Part shown: positions 16,601-25,330 of the stretch, piece by piece
How the letters are laid out: every line of letters begins with the position of its first letter
Numbering within the stretch: the first letter of the stretch is position 1
Origin: JAUMBM01 sp964645715
GTDB taxonomy: Bacteria > Bacteroidota > Bacteroidia > Chitinophagales > Saprospiraceae
Direction: 5' to 3'
DNA: 64,000 nt
Assembly: GCA_964645715.1 (NCBI GenBank)
Contig: CAZYAO010000016.1
Coordinates: forward strand, 9,703-73,702
The notes under the pieces: model-generated
The model's database searches: none
The model's input: only the letters and a program-made list of their open reading frames with translations
What the model was told of the DNA's origin: nothing
Made by a program: the position numbers and the translations under genes

Positions 16601-19168
16601 TTATTCATTTACGTCTTCATTGACGTCTTGATTGACGACTTTAGGGAAGCCAATGACGATAGCATCGCCCTCTTCATTGAGGGATGCTTCGAGTAGGCTA
16701 CCCTCTGCGGGACCATTGCTGAGGATGAACTCTGCCAGCGGATCCTCGATATATTTTTGGATTGCCCGGTGCAGTGGTCGGGCACCAAACTGGGGATCGA
16801 AGCCCTTGGTGGCGACAAATTTCTTTGCATCCTCGGTAAGAACCAGCTGGAATCCCATACCAGTAAGTCGCTTATCAAGATCAGCCAGCGTGATGTCGAT
16901 AATTTTGAATATTTCGGCCTGATCGAGGCTGTTGAATACGATCACATCATCGATACGGTTGAGAAACTCTGGAGAGAAGGTGCGCTTGAGGGCATTCTGA
17001 ATAACCGTTTTGCTGTTGTCTTCTGCTGCCTGCACACGAGCCTGGGTTGCGAAACCTACACCCTGTCCAAAATCTTTCAACTGGCGAACTCCGACATTGG
17101 AGGTCATGATAATGAGCGTATTCTTGAAGTCGACTTTTCTGCCGAGACCGTCGGTCAACTGTCCGTCATCCAGCACTTGCAGCAGGATGTTGTACACATC
17201 GGGGTGTGCCTTTTCTATTTCGTCGAGCAGCACCACGGAATAAGGCTTGCGACGCACCTTTTCGGTAAGTTGACCACCTTCCTCATAACCTACATAGCCC
17301 GGAGGAGCGCCGATGAGTCTGCTAACGGAAAATTTCTCCATGTACTCGCTCATGTCTATGCGAATGAGCGCATCATCACTGTCGAAGAGATACCTGGCAA
17401 GTGCCTTAGCGAGTTCAGTTTTACCCACCCCGGTAGGGCCGAGGAAAATGAAGGTACCGATTGGCTTTTTGGGATCTTTGAGACCAACGCGATTGCGCTG
17501 AATAGCCTTGACAATTTTGCCAATGGCTTCATCCTGACCGATGATTACCCCCTGAAGATCCTTGTCCATATTGACAAGCTTCTTGCTTTCGCTTTGGGCG
17601 ACCCTACGTACGGGGATACCTGTCATCATGGACACCACTTCAGCGATATCTTCTTCTTCTACCGGGTAGCGCTTAGTTTTAGCCTCTTCTTCCCAGCGAA
17701 GCTTTTCCTGATCGAGTTGTCGAATCAGCTTAGACTCCTGATCGCGCATGTCGGCAGCCTTTTCGTACTGCTGGTTGCGCACGGCAGTATTCTTGCGCTC
17801 CTTAACATCCTCGATTTCCTTTTCCAGCGCTTCGATATGCTTAGGCACATGGATATTTTTGAGGTGGGTACGAGCCCCTACTTCATCGAGAACATCGATA
17901 GCCTTATCGGGCAGGAATCGGTCAGTAATATAGCGATCGCTGAGTCTTACACAAGCCTGAATAGCCTCGTCGGCATAAGTCACATTGTGAAACTCCTCGT
18001 ACTTAGCCTTGATATTATTGAGGATGTGTACCGTCTCGTCTGCACTTGGAGGATCAACCATTACTTTTTGGAAGCGGCGGTCGAGTGCCCCGTCTTTTTC
18101 AATGTGCTGGCGATACTCATCCAGTGTAGAAGCGCCGATGCATTGGAGCTCGCCCCTTGCCAGTGCAGGTTTGAATATATTGGAAGCATCCAGTGATCCC
18201 GTAGCACCACCAGCGCCCACGATGGTATGGATTTCATCGATAAAGAGAATCACATCACGGGATTTTTCCAATTCGCCCATGATAGCCTTCATACGCTCTT
18301 CGAACTGACCGCGATACTTTGTACCGGCCACCAGCGCAGCCAGATCGAGCATAACGATACGCTTATTGAAAAGCGTTCGTGACACCTTCTTTTGGAAAAT
18401 GCGCAATGCGAGACCTTCCACGATAGCCGTTTTACCAACGCCCGGCTCACCGATCAGAATAGGATTATTCTTTTTACGGCGGCTGAGAATTTGGCTGACG
18501 CGCTCGATTTCTGTTTCCCTGCCGATGATTGGATCGAGACGACCTTCCTCCGCAAGTTTGGTGATATCGCGACCAAAATTGTCGAGAACCGGCGTTCGGG
18601 ACTTAGCCGGAGATTTGCGCTGCTGGTAGCTGCGCTGATCATCTTCCTCGTATGAATCGTCCTGTTCGGAAGGTGACTGAGCAAACAGATCGGGCTTGCT
18701 GGTGCTGAAGTCCTGCTCCTGTCGCACGTACTCTAATTCCGCTTTGAACATATCATAGTCGACGTCAAACTGCTGAAGAATGCGTGATGCCGGGTTATCC
18801 TTGTCTTTTAGGATAGAGAGCATCAGGTGTTCCGGAAAAATCTCTTCATTTTTAAGGGACTTGGCCTCTAAAAATGTGATTTTCAGTACTTTTTCGGCTT
18901 GTTTATTGAGGGGTAGGTTGCTCACATTCAGGCCGGAGTTAGCAGCGCCGGGGATTCGCTGAACGGTGCTGGCAACAGTCTGTCGCAACTCCTCCGCATC
19001 AATATCCAGCGAGGCCAGCACCTTCAGAGGCAGACCCTCCTGGTCGCTGAGCAAGCCAAGCAGCAGGTGCTCCGTACCGATGAAGTCATGGCCAAGGCGC
19101 AGTGCTTCATTTCGGCTGTGAGAGATAACCTGCTTCACTTTGGGAGAAAACTTCCTACTATTGTTCAT
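16601..19168 (-). CDS. clpC: ATP-dependent Clp protease ATP-binding subunit ClpC
   Basis: AAA+ unfoldase that feeds substrates to ClpP. The 855-residue protein has two N-terminal Clp repeats (SHSRNEALRLGHDFIGTEHL at the start), a first AAA module with Walker A GEPGVGKTAIVEG, a middle UVR-type coiled coil (NQQYEKAADMRDQESKLIRQ), and a second AAA module with GPTGVGKTELAKALA. The UVR segment and short M-domain mark ClpC rather than ClpA or ClpB. The Lys/Ser/Gln-rich region between about residues 155 and 190 is a linker. The C-terminal tail ends in a short VNQDVNEDVNE repeat. It is a single-gene transcript closed by the hairpin at 16554. Confidence 0.95.
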   Translation of the reverse strand: MNNSRKFSPKVKQVISHSRNEALRLGHDFIGTEHLLLGLLSDQEGLPLKVLASLDIDAEELRQTVASTVQRIPGAANSGLNVSNLPLNKQAEKVLKITFLEAKSLKNEEIFPEHLMLSILKDKDNPASRILQQFDVDYDMFKAELEYVRQEQDFSTSKPDLFAQSPSEQDDSYEEDDQRSYQQRKSPAKSRTPVLDNFGRDITKLAEEGRLDPIIGRETEIERVSQILSRRKKNNPILIGEPGVGKTAIVEGLALRIFQKKVSRTLFNKRIVMLDLAALVAGTKYRGQFEERMKAIMGELEKSRDVILFIDEIHTIVGAGGATGSLDASNIFKPALARGELQCIGASTLDEYRQHIEKDGALDRRFQKVMVDPPSADETVHILNNIKAKYEEFHNVTYADEAIQACVRLSDRYITDRFLPDKAIDVLDEVGARTHLKNIHVPKHIEALEKEIEDVKERKNTAVRNQQYEKAADMRDQESKLIRQLDQEKLRWEEEAKTKRYPVEEEDIAEVVSMMTGIPVRRVAQSESKKLVNMDKDLQGVIIGQDEAIGKIVKAIQRNRVGLKDPKKPIGTFIFLGPTGVGKTELAKALARYLFDSDDALIRIDMSEYMEKFSVSRLIGAPPGYVGYEEGGQLTEKVRRKPYSVVLLDEIEKAHPDVYNILLQVLDDGQLTDGLGRKVDFKNTLIIMTSNVGVRQLKDFGQGVGFATQARVQAAEDNSKTVIQNALKRTFSPEFLNRIDDVIVFNSLDQAEIFKIIDITLADLDKRLTGMGFQLVLTEDAKKFVATKGFDPQFGARPLHRAIQKYIEDPLAEFILSNGPAEGSLLEASLNEEGDAIVIGFPKVVNQDVNEDVNE

Positions 19169-19593
19169 GTTAGACTACTTTCTTAGTTCAATCTGCCCCT
19201 TGCATTGGTTGTCAATAACAATATTAAGGCAATTGTCAAATAATACAAAACTTGGGCCATTGAAGTTTCAAAAAAACGTAACTGTTTTTACAAAATGTAC
19301 AGTTGACACAAAAAAGCATTCCTTTTGGGAGAATCGATTCATCAAGCCTTGTCGGCATCAGATTTTGAAGGCTTTGTTGTAACGGTCTTTGTCCCTGTTT
19401 ATTGAAATTTGATCTAAAAATGCGTGTATCATCGCGAAAAAAATATACTTTTGCCTTGCTGAAATGGCTAAAAAACGATTGTAGTATCACTGACAGCAAG
19501 GGTTAGCCGGTACTTCTGTTTCACAACCATCTTATGTGCCGCTTTGGGAGCCAGCCCAGCAGGATCATCAACCCAAAAATAATAATCCAACAG
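19169..19593. other. Intergenic region between clpC and the STAS gene
   Basis: These 425 bases lie between divergent genes. A small inverted repeat AACTGT...ACAGTT spans 19280-19304, and a -7-like TACTTTTG box for the STAS gene is at 19446-19453 without a clear -33 TTTG at the right distance. No CtsR- or HrcA-type operator that I recognise lies ahead of clpC. No protein gene is supported. Confidence 0.45.
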
Positions 19594-20004
19594 ATGAAGT
19601 TTTCGATCGATAAACAAGACAAGTATACGCTCCTCAGCCTGCAGGAAGAATCCCTCACGGCTGTACTCGCTCCCGACCTCAAATCCGAATTTGTCTTTTT
19701 ATCAAACGAGGGGACATCCAACCTTATTCTGGATTTATCGGCGGTAAAATTTATTGACTCTTCCGGGCTGAGTGCGATTCTGGTTGCAGATCGCCTGTGG
19801 AAGGACCTTGGTAGCTTCGTCATCACGGGCATTGTGCATCCGAGTGTCAAAAAGCTTATCGAAATTACGCGCCTCGATACCACGCTTACCATAGTACCCA
19901 GCCTGTCTGAAGCGATTGACTTCGTATTCATGGAAGAGTTGCAGCGCGAAATCATGGCGGAGGCAGATGACGAGCAGCAGGGGGAAGAGGAAGATCAGGC
20001 CTGA
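19594..20004 (+). CDS. STAS-domain protein, anti-anti-sigma factor-like
   Basis: A 136-residue single STAS domain with a highly acidic tail (MAEADDEQQGEEEDQA). The phosphorylatable serine region is FIDSSGLSAILVADRLWKD near residues 51-69, as in SpoIIAA/RsbV. In the family such proteins release a sigma factor or act as scaffold partners when unphosphorylated. No anti-sigma kinase or sigma gene is adjacent, so the partner must be elsewhere. The start is the ATG at 19594; the frame is open 20 codons upstream, but that extension lacks STAS character. Confidence 0.8.
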   Translation: MKFSIDKQDKYTLLSLQEESLTAVLAPDLKSEFVFLSNEGTSNLILDLSAVKFIDSSGLSAILVADRLWKDLGSFVITGIVHPSVKKLIEITRLDTTLTIVPSLSEAIDFVFMEELQREIMAEADDEQQGEEEDQA

Positions 20005-20037
20005 TAAGCGTTCGGATGATAGTAAGCGACTAACTGG

Positions 20038-20074
20038 TATATATTTTCCCGCTATATCAGCGGGAAAATATATA
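20038..20074. terminator. Perfect 15-bp bidirectional terminator hairpin
   Basis: TATATATTTTCCCGC (20038-20052) pairs perfectly with 20060-20074 across a 7-base loop. It sits between the convergent STAS and TPR genes, 34 bases from each stop, and has an A/T-rich outer stem on both sides, so it can serve both transcripts. Confidence 0.7.
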
Positions 20075-20107
20075 CGGCGGTAATCACATCTCATTGTTGT
20101 GGCCTGG

Positions 20108-21622
20108 TCAGGCCATCAGTTCCTTGAGCTTAAGCAGTTTCTGTATATGTTCTCTGGCCTCTTCGGCCAGCTGTGGAGTTGCATTGAGCGCAATCACCTC
20201 CTCGGCCTTCTGCCACATATCGGTATAGCGCTCGGGGTTCTGCTCGTTGGTTGCGTTGTCGGCATTCCAGGAAGCTTCCAGGTAGTTGAGCAGGCTGAGT
20301 GACCTCTCCAGGGGATAGTGTTGGGGCGTCCGTATTTCGAGCGCCTCATTGTAGTAGAAGAGTGCTTTTTCGTAATTATCAGAATGGACGGCAGCAGGGT
20401 ATTTCATGAGGGCATTGCCCAGACTGTTGCAGACCAAGGCGTACTGGTAGGGCATAGTTTCTTTGGAAAAAATGGCGAGTGCTTCCATAAAAGCGGCATA
20501 GGAAACTGCAGCCCAGATACTTTTTTTCTTGACTTCGTCCGGGATTTCGGCATAAATAACCCCCAGATAGTGTTGAATATCAGCATAGATTTCGGGGTAA
20601 TCTTCTTTAGTAAAATACCTGACTGCCTGTTGGTAGCTTTCAATAGCAGCCCTGAAAAATTGCCCCTGTCCCTTCTTTGCCCAGGTAAAAAGCAGCTGCC
20701 CTTTTTTGTAGTGGGCATTGTACAGCAGCTCTTCCAGCATTTCTTCCTCGTATATTTTGATAGCCCGGGTGATATAGCCCAGCGCCTCCGCAAAGCTTTC
20801 GCTAATATTGGCAATGTGGCAGGCATCTTCCAGCAGCATGGCGGTTTCTGCCTTGCGGTCAGCTTTTTCGTATGCCTGTAAGACAGCCCAAAGCGTTGTT
20901 TTAATTTTATCGACAAGAGAAGCATCATAGGGAGCCGTCAGCTGTGCCAGCCACAGTTGACAGAGGAGGTATTGCAATTCGACAGCAGCATCTGCTGAGA
21001 TATCGAGAGAAAGCGTATCCTCAGCTATTTTTTGCGCCAGCGCATACGCCTGCTGATCTATCAGGAAACTCACATAGTGCCGGGCAGAAAATGCCTGATA
21101 CTCATCATTAGGCGCTGCATCCATGGCAGCGTTGTAGTAATAATGAATTTTTTCATCAACCTCCGGGCTGGCAGGCATACCATAATGCCTGACCACAGCA
21201 TGATTATGCATGAGCCGATAGTCGTCAAAATCCTGGTAGGTCTCCACTGTGAGCATTGCCGGGTCGGTCTCAAAGCCATTTTTCAGCTGGTGCACGAAGG
21301 AAAGTTCGGCTCTGATAGCCCCATGGGGCTGCAACAAGCGGAAAGCCATTTCTGCATTCCCCAGTTTGAAATAGACAAACGCCAGCAGAATCTCATCCTG
21401 AAAGAGTGTATACTCAGGCAACAGATAAGGGGGTTGAAAATTATGCCAGTCGAGCGGGAAGCAGATTCCCTGCGCATTGATCATGATAGCCGCCCCGGTG
21501 GGCAGCGGTCGCTCCTCGAGGGCATCTCTGAAAGACACGAGCTCATCGAGCCTGGGTTGTGTAGCGATGATATCGCGTAGCAGTTGGTTGGTTGCCTGGT
21601 TGGCAGTATAGAGCAGTATCAT
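20108..21622 (-). CDS. Tetratricopeptide-repeat protein of the hydrogenase operon
   Basis: A 504-residue cytoplasmic protein (no signal peptide) built mainly of helical repeats. TPR-like units are visible between about residues 290 and 440, for example YADIQHYLGVIYAEIPDEVK, YALVCNSLGNALMKYP and YEKALFYYNEALEIRTPQHY. The N-terminal 90 residues (ATNQLLRDIIATQPRLDELV...) are a separate globular unit I do not recognise. It is the last gene of the run small subunit - large subunit - protease - 123-aa protein - TPR, with only 19 bases to the 123-aa gene, so it probably serves hydrogenase assembly or protein interaction. I recall TPR genes near other group 2a hydrogenases, but cannot verify this here. 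Confidence 0.72.
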   Translation of the reverse strand: MILLYTANQATNQLLRDIIATQPRLDELVSFRDALEERPLPTGAAIMINAQGICFPLDWHNFQPPYLLPEYTLFQDEILLAFVYFKLGNAEMAFRLLQPHGAIRAELSFVHQLKNGFETDPAMLTVETYQDFDDYRLMHNHAVVRHYGMPASPEVDEKIHYYYNAAMDAAPNDEYQAFSARHYVSFLIDQQAYALAQKIAEDTLSLDISADAAVELQYLLCQLWLAQLTAPYDASLVDKIKTTLWAVLQAYEKADRKAETAMLLEDACHIANISESFAEALGYITRAIKIYEEEMLEELLYNAHYKKGQLLFTWAKKGQGQFFRAAIESYQQAVRYFTKEDYPEIYADIQHYLGVIYAEIPDEVKKKSIWAAVSYAAFMEALAIFSKETMPYQYALVCNSLGNALMKYPAAVHSDNYEKALFYYNEALEIRTPQHYPLERSLSLLNYLEASWNADNATNEQNPERYTDMWQKAEEVIALNATPQLAEEAREHIQKLLKLKELMA

Positions 21623-21641
21623 AGTGGTCGATATAAAAAGA

Positions 21642-22013
21642 TTAAATGCTGATGTGCATCATGCTCAGTCCGGGGGCGGTCATGTATACCAGGTCCCTGT
21701 CGGTTTCGTCCATATCATGGTCAGCCATAAACTCCTGTATAGAAATAGCGCGATCTCCGCGACTATTTTTAACTTTCACAAACAGCATGATTACCTCATG
21801 CGCTGCCCGGAAGGTCTGGTCGCTATCAGGTGCCAGCAGTATAGCTTTGATGTTGGGGTAAAAAACAGCATACACCTGGGAGGTATTGCCCAGCACCTCC
21901 TGTGCCAGCGAAGCATCTATCCATATATGTCCATTGCGAAGCTTAACGCTGGATCCGGTCATTGGGTCGGGCGGGACAGGTGTGACGCCCTCAAAGTGAT
22001 AGATTCTTTCCAC
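21642..22013 (-). CDS. Small protein of the hydrogenase operon, unknown function
   Basis: 123 residues, starting with GTG at 22013, six bases after the maturation protease stop and 19 bases before the TPR gene. The sequence has no signal peptide and no cysteines. It looks like an alpha/beta domain with HIWIDASLAQEVLG, SQVYAVFYPNIKAILLAP and a DHDMDETDRDLVYMTAPG C-terminal part. I do not recognise a family. Tight packing between the protease and the TPR gene argues for a real gene with a hydrogenase-related role, which is inference from context only. Confidence 0.65.
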   Translation of the reverse strand: MERIYHFEGVTPVPPDPMTGSSVKLRNGHIWIDASLAQEVLGNTSQVYAVFYPNIKAILLAPDSDQTFRAAHEVIMLFVKVKNSRGDRAISIQEFMADHDMDETDRDLVYMTAPGLSMMHISI

Positions 22014-22019
22014 GGGTAA

Positions 22020-22496
22020 TCAGATTACGTCAGCTAGATGATGGAGGATATGATCTTTGACCTTGTGAGCAGCCTGTTCGACCACCCGACTGAGGCCTAC
22101 TTCCATACGGATATCGGTGACAGCGATCAGGTAAACGTAGATTTCATCGCGGGGAAATTCATCCTGTAAAATTTTTTTGGCATAGGAAAGCGCCTGGTCC
22201 CATTTGAGGCTGTGGAGAAAGACCATAGGATCATCGATGATAGCCGCATTGATGGCGGAAGCGGGCAGTCTGAAGACCGTTCCGTCGGGTTCGTTGGAAT
22301 TGACAACGGCGTCAACCACGATGATTCGCTGTTGCCCTTTGAGTTGAAAGAGCACCTCAAATGCCGAAGTGCCCATATCCAGAAACGATATTTTCGCATG
22401 TTCGGGACAGGCCTTGCGAAGCAATTCGATGACATAGCAGCCTACGCCATCATCGCTTCTTACAGGGTTGCCAAAACCCATAACGGCTGTGTGCAT
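22020..22496 (-). CDS. [NiFe]-hydrogenase maturation endopeptidase (HyaD/HupW type)
   Basis: Removes the C-terminal extension of the large subunit after nickel insertion. The 158-residue protein has the family start MGFGNPVRSDDGVG (metal-binding Asp in the DDGVG box), FLDMGTSAFEVLFQL, IIVVDAVV, and a later FLHSLKWDQAL with a candidate metal-ligand His. I start at the ATG at 22496 because an upstream TTG (22529) falls inside a hairpin. The matching substrate, the large subunit, lies just upstream on the same strand with a 15-residue extension after the final His. The hairpin at 22527-22568 separates the two. Confidence 0.88.
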   Translation of the reverse strand: MHTAVMGFGNPVRSDDGVGCYVIELLRKACPEHAKISFLDMGTSAFEVLFQLKGQQRIIVVDAVVNSNEPDGTVFRLPASAINAAIIDDPMVFLHSLKWDQALSYAKKILQDEFPRDEIYVYLIAVTDIRMEVGLSRVVEQAAHKVKDHILHHLADVI

Positions 22497-22526
22497 ATAG
22501 TGGAAAAGATTTTCACAAAAAACACT

Positions 22527-22568
22527 CAAGACGCGCTTCAGCGGCCTGAGCCGCCAAAGCGCGTCTTG
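22527..22568 (-). terminator. Intercistronic hairpin between the large subunit and protease genes
   Basis: A 12-bp outer stem (CAAGACGCGCTT) and a 5-bp GCGGC/GCCGC inner stem are separated by a two-base mismatch. On the minus strand the stem is followed closely by TTTTTT. It may attenuate transcription so that protease, 123-aa and TPR proteins are made in smaller amounts than the subunits, or it may protect the subunit mRNA 3' end. Both are inference. Confidence 0.5.
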
Positions 22569-22597
22569 ATAAACCTTTATTTTCTTCTAATAAAATA

Positions 22598-24193
22598 CTA
22601 CAACTTGAACTTTGCGAGCTGATCGCCTGATTTGGCATCGTGTGCATGTACAGTACAAACCAGACAGCTGTCAAAAGACCTGGCCACCATACCCACTTCT
22701 ACCGGATCGTGCGGATCTTCAATCTCCGTACCTTCGAGGGCAGCCTCGATAGGACCCGGATTGTTTTGTTCGTCATTGGGGCCGACATTCCAGGTAGTGG
22801 GTGCCATTACCTGATAATTTTCGATGACGCCATTTTTAATTTCCACCCAGTGCGCCAGTGCACCACGTGCTGCTTCGGTAGCACCCCAGCCTTTGCCATC
22901 GCGCTCTTCAGGTTTGATATAGAATTCACCATTCAGATCCACCTGGCTGAGCCATTCGTTGATATAATTGTAGAGGCGAGGCGCTTCATGCAGGCGTGCG
23001 AGCGTACGTGTAAACACGCTTGGGCCTTTTTGTGCCATGATATCGAGGAAGAGCGGATCCTGCACCTGATGATCGTGATTGTTGGGATTGCCTGCCATAA
23101 TCACGCGGGAAAGCGGCCCGGCCTCAGCGGCATGCCCCATATAGCGCGGGGCTTTGGCCCAGCTATACTTGCCGCTAAAGTCGGTATCAATAAGATTTTG
23201 CGACTGCAGGGGCGTTGGCAGCGGCTCATCCCAGGGGTGAGCCGGCTTGACATTTTCGTACCACGAGTGATCGACATGCTCTTGTACATTGAGATGATCG
23301 AGTGTGTGGAAGCGCTGTCCGTCGTAGAACCCACCCGGGCTGATGACCGCCTTGTTGCGGGCTTCGATGGTTGGGTGGTTATACAAATCCTTGTGGAGGT
23401 AGGTACCGAAAGCGAGGAATTTGCCTACTCCCTGGCCAAACTTATCGAGACCAAACTCAAGACCTGCCCGAATAAACAGACCCAGATCGCTGTTTCGCTG
23501 GCTCTCATTTTCGTCGACCCAAGCGAGGAGGTCATCCCAGGTCTTAATCTGCAGATAGCGGTCTATGGAGCAACCGAGGAAGGTAGTCTCCAGCCAGCGA
23601 TTGCGGAAATGATTCATGATGGCATGAGCGCGGGTAATATCCTTGAGTGTGGGGGCACACATAACACCACCGGGCACCATATAAGAAGAGTGAGGCCACT
23701 GACCACCAAAGATGGCATACACCTCTACCGGGAGGGCAGAAGCCGTGACACCTGACTGAAAAGAAGTACCCACATAGGCAGCCCAGCGCTTGGTCACTTC
23801 GCCATAAAGCGGCTTGTTGGCAAACTTCTTGTTGGCCATATCCGTAGCGAAGATAGCGTAGAACCAGCGGGGGATACTCTGGATGGTTTCGCAAGCCTGC
23901 CCGATGGCCCGAAGCAGTAGTGCATTGGGCGTGAGGGTAGTTTTCCAAATCGTATCAAGTGCAGAGGAAGCACAGTACAAATGCGAGCCACCGCAGATAC
24001 CACAAATCCTTGGTGTGACAATCAGGCCCGATTGTGGGTCTTTGCCAGCCATGATACGTTCAAACCCTCTGAACATGGCTGCCTGCGTATGCGCCCGGGT
24101 GACAACACCGTTTTCCATGTACACCTTTACATCGAGATCTCCTTCGACACGACCTACCGGTGAAATATTTAACTCTTTATATGTAGAAGACAT
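22598..24193 (-). CDS. [NiFe]-hydrogenase large (catalytic) subunit, group 2a-like
   Basis: Catalytic subunit that oxidises H2. The 531-residue precursor has the N-terminal nickel-ligand motif RICGICGGSHLYCA at about residues 62-75 and the C-terminal motif DSCLVCTVH at about 508-516. This is followed by a 15-residue extension (AHDAKSGDQLAKFKL) that the neighbouring protease should remove. Serine replaces the proline of the common DPCxxCxxH form. The CGICGGSH form, lack of an export signal on the partner and overall similarity as I recall it point to group 2a (cyanobacterial HupL and mycobacterial HucL) rather than membrane-bound group 1. It is read 30 bases after the small subunit gene. Confidence 0.94.
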   Translation of the reverse strand: MSSTYKELNISPVGRVEGDLDVKVYMENGVVTRAHTQAAMFRGFERIMAGKDPQSGLIVTPRICGICGGSHLYCASSALDTIWKTTLTPNALLLRAIGQACETIQSIPRWFYAIFATDMANKKFANKPLYGEVTKRWAAYVGTSFQSGVTASALPVEVYAIFGGQWPHSSYMVPGGVMCAPTLKDITRAHAIMNHFRNRWLETTFLGCSIDRYLQIKTWDDLLAWVDENESQRNSDLGLFIRAGLEFGLDKFGQGVGKFLAFGTYLHKDLYNHPTIEARNKAVISPGGFYDGQRFHTLDHLNVQEHVDHSWYENVKPAHPWDEPLPTPLQSQNLIDTDFSGKYSWAKAPRYMGHAAEAGPLSRVIMAGNPNNHDHQVQDPLFLDIMAQKGPSVFTRTLARLHEAPRLYNYINEWLSQVDLNGEFYIKPEERDGKGWGATEAARGALAHWVEIKNGVIENYQVMAPTTWNVGPNDEQNNPGPIEAALEGTEIEDPHDPVEVGMVARSFDSCLVCTVHAHDAKSGDQLAKFKL

Positions 24194-24223
24194 ATTGGGT
24201 TGATTTTACGGTTGAACGATAGC

Positions 24224-25204
24224 TTACTTAGAAGTTTCGAAATGCTGTTTGTTGACACCCAGCACATTTTCTGCAGTACCCAGTGCTTTTTCAAATCCTG
24301 CCCGGGCATAATACCCCAGGCGTGAGTTGCCTGTGGGCACATCCTGCGGCAGGAAGCCCAGATACTTGAGCGTTTTGAATACGCTGCCTTTGACCAGATC
24401 GTGGTGCGGGAAACCCGGTTCCGTGCAGCCAAGGCAAGGATGATTGGCGCGTGTTTTGCTCGAGGTACGATTCCACAGGATGCGATTACAGCTTGCGCGC
24501 GTCATAGGTCCGCGGCAACCAACCTCATAGAAGAGGCAACCGCCACGCTTACCGAAGTGACCATCGACCTTTTGGGCAAAGCTTACAGCATTGGGGCAGC
24601 CGGTCTGCACAAAATCTGTGAAGAAAGTCTTTGGGCGGTGGAATTCATCCAGCAGCACGTCGCCGATGCGGCCGGTGGCGATGGCTACCAGAATTTGCGT
24701 GATCCAGTCGGGATGCGCAGGGCAGCCCGGAATGTTGATGACTGGCAAGCCACCTTTCGATTTGTAGCCGGCGCCCAGGAATCCTCCCTTTTCCGTCTTC
24801 AGGAATTGCATCCCTGTACTCTCGCTGGGATTGGGTGGAACGGCGGGGATGCCACCCCAGGTAGCGCAATCCCCGATAGCTACTACGAAACCGGCAACAG
24901 AAGACAACTCCCGGATCCACTCCATCATCGGACGATCACAGAAATAGTTCATCGTACCCGTACCATTGGGCCCCTGAATGATAGAGCCCTCATAGACGAG
25001 AATGTCCAGCTGCGTCTTCCCCTGGATGATGTTATCCATTAAGTCCGCAACCTGGTGGCCAATTTCGAGGCCGATTGAGGGGTGCCAAAGGATGTTGACG
25101 CCGAAGTCTGTTACTAATTCTACTACAGTGGGCTCCTCTGCATTCAGAAACGACATAGTATTGCCGCTGCATGCCCCCCCCTGTAACCAGAGAACATTGG
25201 CCAT
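24224..25204 (-). CDS. [NiFe]-hydrogenase small (electron-transfer) subunit, group 2a/Huc-like
   Basis: Carries the Fe-S relay that moves electrons away from the active site. The 326-residue protein begins MANVLWLQGGACSGNTMSFL without any Tat signal or C-terminal membrane anchor, so it stays in the cytoplasm. Cluster residues are visible at GGACSGN (Cys12, Asn15), GDCATWGG, PGCPAHPDW, and a C-terminal set in GGCLFYEVGCRG, ASCNRILW and HPCLGCTEPGFP. Asn15 stands where CxxC small subunits have the second Cys, as I recall for mycobacterial HucS, whose clusters are all of the 3Fe-4S type. It is the first gene of its operon; a -7 box and a palindrome lie in the 212 bases upstream. Confidence 0.94.
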   Translation of the reverse strand: MANVLWLQGGACSGNTMSFLNAEEPTVVELVTDFGVNILWHPSIGLEIGHQVADLMDNIIQGKTQLDILVYEGSIIQGPNGTGTMNYFCDRPMMEWIRELSSVAGFVVAIGDCATWGGIPAVPPNPSESTGMQFLKTEKGGFLGAGYKSKGGLPVINIPGCPAHPDWITQILVAIATGRIGDVLLDEFHRPKTFFTDFVQTGCPNAVSFAQKVDGHFGKRGGCLFYEVGCRGPMTRASCNRILWNRTSSKTRANHPCLGCTEPGFPHHDLVKGSVFKTLKYLGFLPQDVPTGNSRLGYYARAGFEKALGTAENVLGVNKQHFETSK

Positions 25205-25286
25205 AATTTGAGTGACTTACGGTTAGGAATAATATTTTACTGATGGGAGCAATGCAGTCTAAATGACTATATTTCGTTTCCCGACC

Positions 25287-25294
25287 CAAATATA
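25287..25294 (-). promoter_or_regulatory. Candidate -7 box (TATATTTG) of the hydrogenase structural operon
   Basis: On the minus strand TATATTTG matches the Bacteroidota -7 consensus, 82 bases ahead of the small subunit ATG. No TTTG lies 19-21 bases further upstream, so the promoter may need an activator. The TTTTACTAAAA palindrome at 25320-25330 sits just beyond the expected -33 position. Confidence 0.45.
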
Positions 25295-25319
25295 ATTCAG
25301 GATTCGGGAACTAGTATGT

Positions 25320-25330
25320 TTTTACTAAAA
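25320..25330. promoter_or_regulatory. Palindrome TTTTACTAAAA upstream of the hydrogenase subunits
   Basis: An 11-base odd-centred perfect palindrome directly upstream of the expected -33 region. Its TTTACTAA core recurs upstream of hypB (27099-27111) and hypC (33183-33190). It is a candidate operator for one of the TetR proteins encoded next door (inference). Confidence 0.45.

Noticed and set aside
16757..18196. Long (479-codon) plus-strand frame inside clpC
   Set aside because: Antisense shadow of the ClpC coding sequence with no family features of its own.
22450..22529. Upstream TTG start (22529) for the hydrogenase maturation protease
   Set aside because: It would lie at the base of the intercistronic hairpin; the ATG at 22496 begins just before the conserved MGFGNP motif.
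22640..23755. 371-codon plus-strand frame inside the hydrogenase large subunit gene
   Set aside because: Antisense to a conserved catalytic subunit; no start signals or recognisable domain.
24224..25204. Membrane-bound group 1 uptake hydrogenase
   Set aside because: No Tat signal, no C-terminal anchor, no cytochrome b gene, and the motifs fit group 2 better.
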